Shown here: positions 24,555 through 29,646 of the stretch, one piece after another
How positions within the stretch are numbered: the first letter of the stretch is position 1
Layout of the letters: every line of letters begins with the position of its first letter
Virus record (IMG/VR): IMGVR_UViG_3300047557_001711
Coordinates: 1-29,646 of that record
Origin: a virus
DNA length: 29,646 nt
Reading direction: 5' to 3' (one strand)
Program-made: the position numbers and the translations under genes
The notes under the pieces: model-generated
The model's database searches: none
Told to the model about the DNA's origin: nothing
What the model saw: the letters and a program-made list of their open reading frames with translations, nothing else

Positions 24555-24767
24555 ATGTCAGATGATTTCTTAGATCCTTATAAATATGGTAAGTTAGTTG
24601 CTCAATTTGAGCAGATGGAAAAGAAAGTTGATGCAATGGAATCTGATATTAAAAAGCTCCTTGCAATGGCTGAGAGATCTAAGGGATCACTATGGGCGCT
24701 AATGGGTGTTGCTTCTGTAGGCGGAGCATTAATCAGCTATGTTGCAGAATTGTTTATTAAAAAATGA
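24555..24767 (+). CDS. Small membrane protein, holin-like (XhlA-type layout)
   Basis: This 70-residue protein has a charged helical N-terminal half (LVAQFEQMEKKVDAMESDIK), a likely coiled coil, and one C-terminal membrane segment (LWALMGVASVGGALISYVAEL), ending in KK. This is the layout of XhlA-like lysis accessory proteins and some holins. It starts two bases after the Lys-rich gene and overlaps the next gene by four. It could be a holin, antiholin or lysis accessory. No known name can be given from sequence alone. Confidence 0.6.
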   Translation: MSDDFLDPYKYGKLVAQFEQMEKKVDAMESDIKKLLAMAERSKGSLWALMGVASVGGALISYVAELFIKK

Positions 24768-25549
24768 ATCTCCAAGTAAATGATTCCTTATCCAAGTGGC
24801 ATAAGACTGAGGAATTTAAACTACAAGTAGGCAGAGGGCAGATCCGAGGGCATCAAATTCGGCACATCTTTGGCTATAACCCTGATGTAGATCAAGCAGC
24901 AGAAGAAACTGTATGGACTGCTGGCGGTCTTTATACTCATGCAAGTTCACCAACAATAATGACTGTTTCTTCTACTAGCACATCAGATACTTCAGCAGGA
25001 ACAGGCGCAAGGCAAATATATATCTTAGGCATCAATGGAACAGGCGGAGAAGTTTCTGAAACAGTAACTCTTAATGGTCAAACTGCTGTAAATACTGTTC
25101 ATCAATACACAGAAATCCAATCTTCCTTAGTAACTTCTGTAGGATCAGGCGGTAGCAATGCTGGCAATATCTCGATTGGAACTGGAACAGTAACAGGCGG
25201 AGTTCCTGCTGTTATTTATGGGCATATGCTTGCTGGTGAGAATGGCTCTCTTATGGGTCATTACACAGTCCCAATAGGATATACAGGCTATCTTATGGCT
25301 GGATCTATTTCTGCTGGATCAACTCAGGCAGGAAAGACAATAACAGGCAGGCTTAAATATAGAGATCCTACAGGCATTATTCATACTTCTGCGATTGTTT
25401 CCTTTTCAGAAGGTAAAGTTCCTTTTGATTTTGACTATCCAATTCGCCTAGAAGCAGGATCTTGCATCTCAGCTACAGTTAGATCTACTTCCGATAATGA
25501 GCAAGTTTCTTGCTACTTTCAATTATTGCTTATTAAGAATCAGGAGTAA
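24764..25549 (+). CDS. Putative virion protein of unknown role
   Basis: This 261-residue protein is placed between two lysis-type membrane protein genes but looks structural. It has an N-terminal charged part (LSKWHKTEEFKLQVGRGQIR) and long beta-rich, Gly/Ser/Thr-rich stretches (TMTVSSTSTSDTSAGTGARQ-like runs, NISIGTGTVTGG, GHYTVPIGYTGYLMAGSISA). No signal peptide, membrane segment or enzymatic motif is seen. Similar proteins occur among virion proteins of aquatic phages in my memory, so a decoration or fibre role is likely. The ATGA overlap with the membrane protein gene shows co-translation. Confidence 0.55.
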   Translation: MNLQVNDSLSKWHKTEEFKLQVGRGQIRGHQIRHIFGYNPDVDQAAEETVWTAGGLYTHASSPTIMTVSSTSTSDTSAGTGARQIYILGINGTGGEVSETVTLNGQTAVNTVHQYTEIQSSLVTSVGSGGSNAGNISIGTGTVTGGVPAVIYGHMLAGENGSLMGHYTVPIGYTGYLMAGSISAGSTQAGKTITGRLKYRDPTGIIHTSAIVSFSEGKVPFDFDYPIRLEAGSCISATVRSTSDNEQVSCYFQLLLIKNQE

Positions 25550-25551
25550 GT

Positions 25552-25923
25552 ATGATTTTAGAAACAATCATTGGCGCACTTGTTCCTGTAGGCATAGAAG
25601 GCATTAAACAGATTATAGGCAAGTTTACTGGGGGAGTTCGCCCCACTACTATTGCCGAGCAAATACAGCTTGATCAATCAGAGATACAGCGCATAGAAGC
25701 ACTTGCAAGGCTTGATAATCCCTATGGGCAACCTAGTCAATGGGTAATTGATTTAAGGGCTTCTGCTCGCTATATAGGCGCTTTAGTGGTTATTGCTTTG
25801 GGCATCTCAACTCTTTATTTGCCTGTAGATCCATATATTCAGCGCATTGGCTTGGAAGCAGCCAATATTGCATTTGGCTTCTTATTTGGTAGCCGAATTA
25901 TGGCTAATCTTGCCAAGAAATGA
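25552..25923 (+). CDS. Holin, three-membrane-segment type
   Basis: This 123-residue protein has an N-terminal hydrophobic segment (MILETIIGALVPVGIEGIK), a charged middle with the helix DQSEIQRIEALARLDNP, and two C-terminal hydrophobic segments (about 73-92, YIGALVVIALGISTLYLPV, and about 99-117, LEAANIAFGFLFGSRIMANL). This layout fits the GTA/phage 3TM holins. It is followed by the endolysin with an ATGA overlap, and AGGAGTAAGT precedes its ATG. Its role would be to form the membrane lesion that frees the endolysin. Confidence 0.75.
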   Translation: MILETIIGALVPVGIEGIKQIIGKFTGGVRPTTIAEQIQLDQSEIQRIEALARLDNPYGQPSQWVIDLRASARYIGALVVIALGISTLYLPVDPYIQRIGLEAANIAFGFLFGSRIMANLAKK

Positions 25924-26516
25924 ATAGCTCGCATCTAGCACTTCTTGGAATCCATGAGAATTGGTATGATGCATTGCAAAATACTTTTAACAAGTATCAG
26001 ATAAACACCATCAAAAGGCAGGCTCATTTCATTGGACAATGCGCCCATGAAAGTAACTGGTTCAATGTTCTAGAGGAAAATCTAAATTACTCAGCCCAAG
26101 GGCTAATGAGCATTTGGGGATCTAGATTCCCCACTATTGAGATAGCGCAACAGTATGCTAGACAGCCTGAGAAGATTGCTAATAAGGTCTATGGTGGGCG
26201 GATGGGCAATCTAGAAGATGGGGATGGCTGGAAGTATCGGGGCAGGGGAATTATCCAGCTTACAGGGCGAGAGAACTACAGGAACACAGGAAGGGCTTTA
26301 GGAGTGGATTTAGAGGGCTTTCCTGAGCTTGCTTTAGTTCCTTTGTATGCTTGCCTATCCGCAGGGCATTACTGGTCTAAAAAGGGCTTAAATGAGCTTG
26401 CAGATAAGGATGATTATAAGGAGATAACTAGGCGCATTAATGGCGGTCAAACTGGGATCATGGATCGCATCTACAAAACCAAGAAAACAGAAGAAGTTTT
26501 AGGTAGGCAGATTTAG
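25920..26516 (+). CDS. Endolysin, GH19 chitinase-like muramidase
   Basis: This 198-residue enzyme degrades peptidoglycan at lysis. GH19 signatures are QAHFIGQCAHESNWF with the likely catalytic E44, LEENLNYSAQGL with the likely second acid E53, and GWKYRGRGIIQLTGRENY near residues 103-120; RRINGG follows near 171-176. There is no signal peptide, so release depends on the holin. The ATG overlaps the holin stop (ATGA). The last 18 bases overlap the end of the convergent leftward gene. Confidence 0.9.
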   Translation: MNSSHLALLGIHENWYDALQNTFNKYQINTIKRQAHFIGQCAHESNWFNVLEENLNYSAQGLMSIWGSRFPTIEIAQQYARQPEKIANKVYGGRMGNLEDGDGWKYRGRGIIQLTGRENYRNTGRALGVDLEGFPELALVPLYACLSAGHYWSKKGLNELADKDDYKEITRRINGGQTGIMDRIYKTKKTEEVLGRQI

Positions 26517-26939
26517 GCTTCTATAGATCTTGCCATCTTCCCATTGCTTATCTTGCCCTGCTTGTTCATATAGCTCTATAACTTTATCAGGGTAAACCAT
26601 TATAGGTTTCTGTTCTGTGAAACAGAATGCATAGATTAGGGGCGCTTCTTTGCTTGAAAACCATTCTAGGAAAAGCGGAATCATCCTAACTTCTGATTGC
26701 TTAAAGTTTCCTGTTCCTTTTACATTTACCACAAAGGTATGCTTGCCAGTATCTACTATGTAATCAGGCAGATTGCGGATCATTGCATTGAGCTTCCAAT
26801 AGTGATCTATCTCATTATTCTTTTCATCGAATCCTAAGCGCCAATACTTGTATTGCATCTTGGTGCAGTAGTTCTCGAATAGAATCTCGCCATGATTCAC
26901 TAGCTTTTGGCGATCCAAGAAGGAAGCAATATTTTTCAT
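26499..26939 (-). CDS. Hypothetical protein, possible PD-(D/E)XK-type nuclease
   Basis: This 146-residue protein is read leftward and is the last gene of the early operon. Its core resembles a PD-(D/E)XK nuclease: helix with E18 and E22 (HGEILFENYC), then P58-D59 (NLPDYIVD), a beta hairpin, and F-V-V-N72-V-K74-G (TFVVNVKGTGNF). The usual D or E two residues before the lysine is Asn here, so it may be altered or inactive. The start ATG (26937-26939) abuts a 7-bp inverted repeat and has no Shine-Dalgarno sequence. Placement next to recombination genes supports a DNA-related role, but this is inference. Confidence 0.5.
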   Translation of the reverse strand: MKNIASFLDRQKLVNHGEILFENYCTKMQYKYWRLGFDEKNNEIDHYWKLNAMIRNLPDYIVDTGKHTFVVNVKGTGNFKQSEVRMIPLFLEWFSSKEAPLIYAFCFTEQKPIMVYPDKVIELYEQAGQDKQWEDGKIYRSLNLPT

Positions 26940-26965
26940 GCTAGTTTGATAAGAGGTGAACTAGC
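26940..26965 (-). promoter_or_regulatory. Inverted repeat abutting a start codon
   Basis: On the minus strand GCTAGTT and AACTAGC form a perfect 7-bp stem around a 12-base loop and end directly at the ATG of the 26499-26939 gene. A further CTAGTT lies at 26997-27002. There is no U-tract, so it is not a terminator. It may be an operator or an RNA hairpin governing the start. Confidence 0.45.
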
Positions 26966-27003
26966 CAAAAACCCACATGAAGTAGAGCTTATCTCTCTAG
27001 TTT

Positions 27004-27156
27004 TCATGGTGCTTTGTGTGATTCTTCTTTGGCTTGGATAAGCGGTTCAGCTATCTCTAAAGCATCTAGCTGTTTAGCTAGAGCCTGTAAGATTGCAGAT
27101 ACCGAATGCCCTTGCCTAAGAAACTTCTGCACCAATTCGCTAAGATCCTTTTCCAT
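27004..27156 (-). CDS. Small helical protein of unknown function
   Basis: This 50-residue open frame starts at ATG 27156, two bases after the stop of the SSB-like gene, and ends TGA at 27004. It is helical and charged (MEKDLSELVQKFLRQGHSVS, AILQALAKQLDALEIAEPLI). No family is recognised. The close spacing and helix-friendly composition support it as a real gene of the early operon. No strong Shine-Dalgarno is visible, so it may be translated by coupling. Confidence 0.5.
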   Translation of the reverse strand: MEKDLSELVQKFLRQGHSVSAILQALAKQLDALEIAEPLIQAKEESHKAP

Positions 27157-27158
27157 AA

Positions 27159-27431
27159 TTAGAATGGAATCGCATCATCTACAAGATCATCTGATAATTT
27201 CTTTGCTTTTGGCATCTCATCATCGCCTTTGGCTTTGAAATTATCCTTTTGCTTTGGCTCTGCAAAATTAAGCCAGCCATCCCAATTAACAGGGATCTGC
27301 TCGATCTTTGCAGCCATTCCGCCTTGCTTGGTATCCATTACAACTCCGCATTTAACCCATCGGGTTTTATCTGCGCCTGTGGAATCTTTGTAAACTCCGC
27401 CTTTTGCTAATAGATCATATTTAATTGCCAT
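27159..27431 (-). CDS. SSB-like protein with DDAIPF C-terminal tip
   Basis: This 90-residue protein has a compact beta-rich N-terminal part (AIKYDLLAKGGVYKDSTGAD, KTRWVKCGVVMDTKQGGMAA, IEQIPVNWDGWLNFAEP), a flexible charged linker, and the last residues DDLVDDAIPF. This tip closely resembles the DDDIPF-type end by which bacterial SSB recruits repair proteins. Proteins of this build occur next to YqaJ exonucleases in many phages. An OB-like single-strand DNA-binding role is likely but rests on the tip and context. AAGGA lies six bases before the ATG. It overlaps the exonuclease gene by 11 bases. Confidence 0.65.
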   Translation of the reverse strand: MAIKYDLLAKGGVYKDSTGADKTRWVKCGVVMDTKQGGMAAKIEQIPVNWDGWLNFAEPKQKDNFKAKGDDEMPKAKKLSDDLVDDAIPF

Positions 27432-28080
27432 ACATTTTCCTTTTTAATTGTTCCAATGCTTGTTCAACTTCATTTAAAAACTGCTTAACTTCTGCTTCCA
27501 TTTCCTGAATATATGCATCATCCCTATTCAGGCGCACTACAAACAACTGAAGCTCCTCAGGCATCCTAGGATCAAATGATACAAAATCACACCATTTGCG
27601 CCCTGTGCAAGCCATTTGAGCCATCATTTGTGGGATATATCTACTGGGCGGTTTCCCATCCTGTATATATTCGATATGGGTAGTAGTGTTGGGGCATTTG
27701 ATTTCCAGTAGCCCATCTTCACCTATTAAGCCATCAGGAGAACATCCAAACCATTCAATAGTAGGATGATCCATAAAAGGGATTTGCTCAACAAACAAAC
27801 CCCTATAGGTTTCATATGCAATTCTAGCAAATGGCTCTTGATCTGTTCCCCATTGCATTGCTGAGTTAGTAAAAGAATCAGCAGGCTTGCCAGTTAATCT
27901 CTCAGCAACAAGATCCATCCTGTAATTCTTGCGCCCTGCGGATTCTCCCGATTTAACTTTGGAAAGCACATCTGCAACTTTAGAAGCTGTAACCTTGCCA
28001 GCCCTGAGCATCTTCCACTCTAATGAGCCTTGCTCGATTGCAGTTGCAGATACTCGATCCTCTGTAGTGAATGTAGTTAT
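27421..28080 (-). CDS. YqaJ / lambda-Exo-type 5'-3' exonuclease
   Basis: This exonuclease resects dsDNA ends so that the annealing protein can load. The nuclease core is GCSPDGLIGEDGLLEIKCP with the PD...E-x-K catalytic residues. Upstream of it lie EWKMLRAGKVTASKVADVL and SAMQWGTDQEPFARIAYE, all expected for the family. The first ATG is at 28011 (196 residues), but family residues continue before it (AIEQGSLEWK), so the real start must lie upstream. No ATG, GTG or TTG exists there before an in-frame stop. The best candidate is ATA 28080, overlapping the previous TAA (ATAA) with AAGGAG seven bases upstream, giving 219 residues. The start chosen here is that ATA. If an error lies there, ATGA would restore the usual overlap. 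Confidence 0.85.
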   Translation of the reverse strand: MTTFTTEDRVSATAIEQGSLEWKMLRAGKVTASKVADVLSKVKSGESAGRKNYRMDLVAERLTGKPADSFTNSAMQWGTDQEPFARIAYETYRGLFVEQIPFMDHPTIEWFGCSPDGLIGEDGLLEIKCPNTTTHIEYIQDGKPPSRYIPQMMAQMACTGRKWCDFVSFDPRMPEELQLFVVRLNRDDAYIQEMEAEVKQFLNEVEQALEQLKRKMYGN

Positions 28081-28253
28081 GATTTCTCTCCTTGTTTCAA
28101 TTTAATAAGTTCTTGTAGTTGCTTGCTGAATTGTTCCGCAGCTTGCGCTGCTTTCAGAGCATCATCCCAATGCTTAGTTAAACAAAATCTATACACATTG
28201 TTTATAGCCAGCTTAGTATCTAAATAGATTTCAGCATAATCTTCTTCTTGCAT
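28077..28253 (-). CDS. Small helical protein of unknown function
   Basis: This 58-residue protein starts at ATG 28253, five bases after AAGGA, which sits inside the end of the previous gene. The same frame is open further upstream but that part overlaps the previous gene, so it is not used. The product is helical (DTKLAINNVYRFCLTKHWDD, ALKAAQAAEQFSKQLQELIK). No family is recognised. Its TAA stop overlaps the proposed ATA start of the exonuclease, so it may couple translation. Confidence 0.55.
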   Translation of the reverse strand: MQEEDYAEIYLDTKLAINNVYRFCLTKHWDDALKAAQAAEQFSKQLQELIKLKQGEKS

Positions 28254-28254
28254 T

Positions 28255-28458
28255 TCATTCCTTATCATCATCTGAGATTGGTTCATAATCATTAACCTGA
28301 ATAAGCTGAGTTTCCCCATCTTTTTCAAATTGCTTTTGTAGCTCTTTGCTCATTGCTTCAACTGCTGCTTTCCATCCAAGGGCAAAGAAATCTTCAGGTT
28401 TCTCTACTGGCTGATCCAGTTTGTTGAATGCTTCTAAGCAGAGCTTATTATCTATCAT
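28255..28458 (-). CDS. Hypothetical early protein
   Basis: This 67-residue protein is acidic and helical (MIDNKLCLEAFNKLDQPVEK, WKAAVEAMSKELQKQFEKDG) with an Asp-rich end (PISDDDKE). No family is recognised. It overlaps the upstream gene by 11 bases and ends one base before the next ATG, consistent with the operon's packing. Confidence 0.55.
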   Translation of the reverse strand: MIDNKLCLEAFNKLDQPVEKPEDFFALGWKAAVEAMSKELQKQFEKDGETQLIQVNDYEPISDDDKE

Positions 28459-28660
28459 TTTTGCGCTTCCATTTAAAAGGATAAATCTCAGGTTTCTCAG
28501 GATTTACATCCTCAAGAGTTCTACTTAGCTTATCTCTGAACTCCTTCCATTTAGCCTGATAATAAGGCTGTTCGCTGGCAGGGATATAGTTGTATATCTT
28601 GCGCCATCTAATAGTAATATCAGTAGTGCTAGGTGTATAAATAAAATCATCTTGTTTCAT
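28448..28660 (-). CDS. Hypothetical early protein with W-R-rich N-terminus
   Basis: This 70-residue protein starts at ATG 28660, with AGGAG nine bases upstream (TAGGAGC); the reading frame is open for 17 codons further up, which I do not use. It has DDFIYTPSTTDITIRWRKIY, YIPASEQPYYQAKWKEF and a basic end KWKRKNDR. Small proteins with a similar 'FIY-PS-TD ... W' start occur in many phage early operons in my memory, without known function. Confidence 0.6.
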   Translation of the reverse strand: MKQDDFIYTPSTTDITIRWRKIYNYIPASEQPYYQAKWKEFRDKLSRTLEDVNPEKPEIYPFKWKRKNDR

Positions 28661-28772
28661 TTTTTTTGCTCCTATATCTTTGTTGAGATTGGCGAGCAAG
28701 ACAAAATTCACACTTCCATCTTTTTATCTTGCTGCTTGTTTCCACTAATTTAAAACCTTCCGCATTGCGCAT
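28647..28772 (-). CDS. Very small putative zinc-knuckle protein
   Basis: This 41-residue frame starts at ATG 28772 and ends TGA at 28647, overlapping the next gene start by 14 bases. Sequence features are a C-x-x-C pair (RWKCEFCLARQ) and a strongly basic end (QQRYRSKKNETR). It fills an otherwise empty 125-base gap in a tight operon, which supports it, but there is no clear Shine-Dalgarno and only one cysteine pair. Treat as tentative. Confidence 0.35.
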   Translation of the reverse strand: MRNAEGFKLVETSSKIKRWKCEFCLARQSQQRYRSKKNETR

Positions 28773-28785
28773 TGCTTGGCAACTA

Positions 28786-28980
28786 CTACAGAATTTCCTT
28801 TGTATTCCATCCATCTTTTAAATAGCCCCATTCACTAGCATCTAAAACAGCAGATAATTTATTGCACACATCACAGCTATCAATCCATACTCTGTATTCA
28901 TGGTGCTTTGGTTTCTGTGTTCCCCATTTAACTCCACAATCATGGCACACATTATCAGGCTGATCATCAGCTAGTCGCAT
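28786..28980 (-). CDS. Small zinc-ribbon-like protein
   Basis: This 64-residue protein starts at ATG 28980, five bases after GGGAG; the frame is open ten codons further upstream but that part overlaps the annealing gene. Two C-x-x-C pairs (NVCHDCGVKWG and SCDVCNKL) with 20 to 25 residues between them form a likely zinc ribbon. No family name is recognised. DNA, RNA or protein binding would all fit. Confidence 0.6.
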   Translation of the reverse strand: MRLADDQPDNVCHDCGVKWGTQKPKHHEYRVWIDSCDVCNKLSAVLDASEWGYLKDGWNTKEIL

Positions 28981-29512
28981 TGAAGCTCCCTTTCTTAATA
29001 TCATATGCATCTTTTAATTGATTAGCTAAACTCTTGAACTTTTTGAATTTAAGGTAGCTTTCTTGAAATACAGTCCTAAGATCATCAGGAGTTGTAGTGT
29101 TTTTAATTTTATCTATGTAGGCAGTAACTTCATCTGCTGGATCTTCCTGATCTTCAGGCGGTATATCCTCATTCTGATAGATAAATAAGCCAACACCAAA
29201 ACAGGCTATGCATTTGGTTAGGCAGCGCATCTGCGCATCAGAGATCTTCCTAGCATCAGGATTCTTAATTGCATTATTCCTGTGATCCATTACTGGCAAC
29301 TGCATTTTGAGAGTTTTGCCAAATGCGGTAACAGAGCATGAAACCATTACAGTATCGGCATAATATTTAGGATCTTCAAACTCCCAAGTAGCCTGAGGGT
29401 CATTCATCATTAGAACATCTACAGCATATGCCCATGAAAGATAGTTAAGAGATCCCTTCTTCTTTATGCGATCTGTTACATCTATTTTTCTTACTTCTTC
29501 AAACTTGTTCAC
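28967..29512 (-). CDS. Single-strand annealing protein, DUF1071/Sak3-like
   Basis: This 181-residue protein looks like a phage recombinase of the DUF1071 (Sak3) group, which anneals complementary single strands. Family parts are KKGSLNYLSWAYAVDVLM near residues 18-35, the DPQATWEF strand, VMVSCSVTAFGKTLKMQLPV, and RKISDAQMRCLTKCIACFGV near 89-108 followed by GLFIYQNEDIPPED. The C-terminus is charged and helical. The start is GTG 29512, overlapping the previous TGA as GTGA. The exonuclease and SSB-like genes lie downstream in the same operon, so the three probably work together. Confidence 0.8.
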   Translation of the reverse strand: MNKFEEVRKIDVTDRIKKKGSLNYLSWAYAVDVLMMNDPQATWEFEDPKYYADTVMVSCSVTAFGKTLKMQLPVMDHRNNAIKNPDARKISDAQMRCLTKCIACFGVGLFIYQNEDIPPEDQEDPADEVTAYIDKIKNTTTPDDLRTVFQESYLKFKKFKSLANQLKDAYDIKKGSFNATS

Positions 29513-29646
29513 TTGTTTCTCGCTTTCTTTAGTATTGCTCTAGCAAAATCTTTATATCTAAACTCATGCCCATCATCAGGAGAATCAATACATTTAATCA
29601 TTTCTTGATATATTTCATCATCACTTAACTCTTTTATTTGTGGTGT
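29509..29646 (-). CDS. Partial early protein, 5' end outside the window
   Basis: Only the last 45 residues are in the window (KELSDDEIYQEMIKCIDSPD, GHEFRYKDFARAILKKARNK). They are charged and helical. No function can be assigned. The TGA stop at 29509-29511 overlaps the annealing protein's GTG start. The gene continues beyond 29646. Confidence 0.55.
   Translation of the reverse strand, partial: TPQIKELSDDEIYQEMIKCIDSPDDGHEFRYKDFARAILKKARNK

Noticed and set aside
17003-25282. Shared 15-mer GTCCCAATAGGATAT in the I gene and the 24764 gene
   Set aside because: Both encode a V-P-I-G-Y peptide and the match does not extend, so it is most likely coding coincidence.
26489-26522. Bidirectional terminator between the convergent genes
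   Set aside because: Only AGAAG and CTTCT pair, five bases around a long loop with no T-run.
27014-27238. Rightward open frame of 74 residues in the early region
   Set aside because: It is antisense to the 50-residue and SSB-like leftward genes, which have better spacing and composition.
28030-28227. Rightward Cys/Ser-rich open frame of 65 residues
   Set aside because: It is antisense to the 58-residue gene and the exonuclease start, and has no family features.
1-29646. CRISPR array, tRNA genes, integrase or insertion sequence
   Set aside because: No regularly spaced direct repeats, no cloverleaf with CCA-type end and no recombinase or transposase motifs were seen in either strand.

Overview
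The window is the late (structural and lysis) half plus part of the early region of a tailed dsDNA phage with a long flexible tail (siphovirus). The head is HK97-like: P27-type small terminase, HK97-type large terminase, portal, His-Ser-Glu prohead protease and HK97-fold capsid. The tail is lambda-like, with G/T chaperones, tape measure, and M, L, K, I and J homologues. The sequence is AT-rich by eye, genes are densely packed with many ATGA-type overlaps, and no integrase, repressor or tRNA gene is visible. The lambda-type tail tip, GH19 endolysin and an SSB-like protein ending DDAIPF point to a Gram-negative, probably proteobacterial host. A freshwater betaproteobacterium is a guess from general resemblance only.

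Layout. Positions 76-26516 are read rightward: packaging and portal (76-3650), two virion-type proteins of unknown role (3653-5079), protease and capsid (5118-7436), a terminator-like hairpin (7450-7479), connector genes (7481-8270), a four-gene sugar-modification cassette (8267-10767), head closure and tail tube genes (10764-12332), tail chaperones joined by an apparent -1 frameshift (12334-12881), tape measure and tail tip (12881-20722), fibres and fibre chaperone (20731-24376), and a lysis region (24379-26516). From 29646 down to 26499 the genes are read leftward and form an early recombination operon: a DUF1071/Sak3-like annealing protein, a YqaJ/lambda-Exo-type exonuclease, an SSB-like protein and several small proteins. 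The two transcription units meet tail to tail with an 18-bp overlap of coding sequence.

How it works together. TerS and TerL pump DNA through the portal into a capsid built from the major capsid protein and matured by the protease. gp6-like, head-closure and gp10-like proteins join the tail. The tail tube is assembled on the tape measure with G and GT, and L, K, I, J and the fibres make the adsorption tip. Holin-type membrane proteins and the GH19 endolysin release the virions. The leftward module probably does annealing-type recombination.

Most notable: (1) a translationally coupled cassette of a DUF115/MptE-like protein, two glycosyltransferases and a methyltransferase inside the head-tail connector block; (2) a canonical A AAA AAC slippery heptamer with a downstream stem joining tail genes G and T; (3) an exonuclease gene whose conserved N-terminus has no ATG/GTG/TTG start, only an ATA in an ATAA overlap; (4) a virion-type protein with alternating 22- and 24-residue repeats (46-residue super-repeat); (5) a seven-residue FD repeat shared by that protein and the tail-tip protein J.
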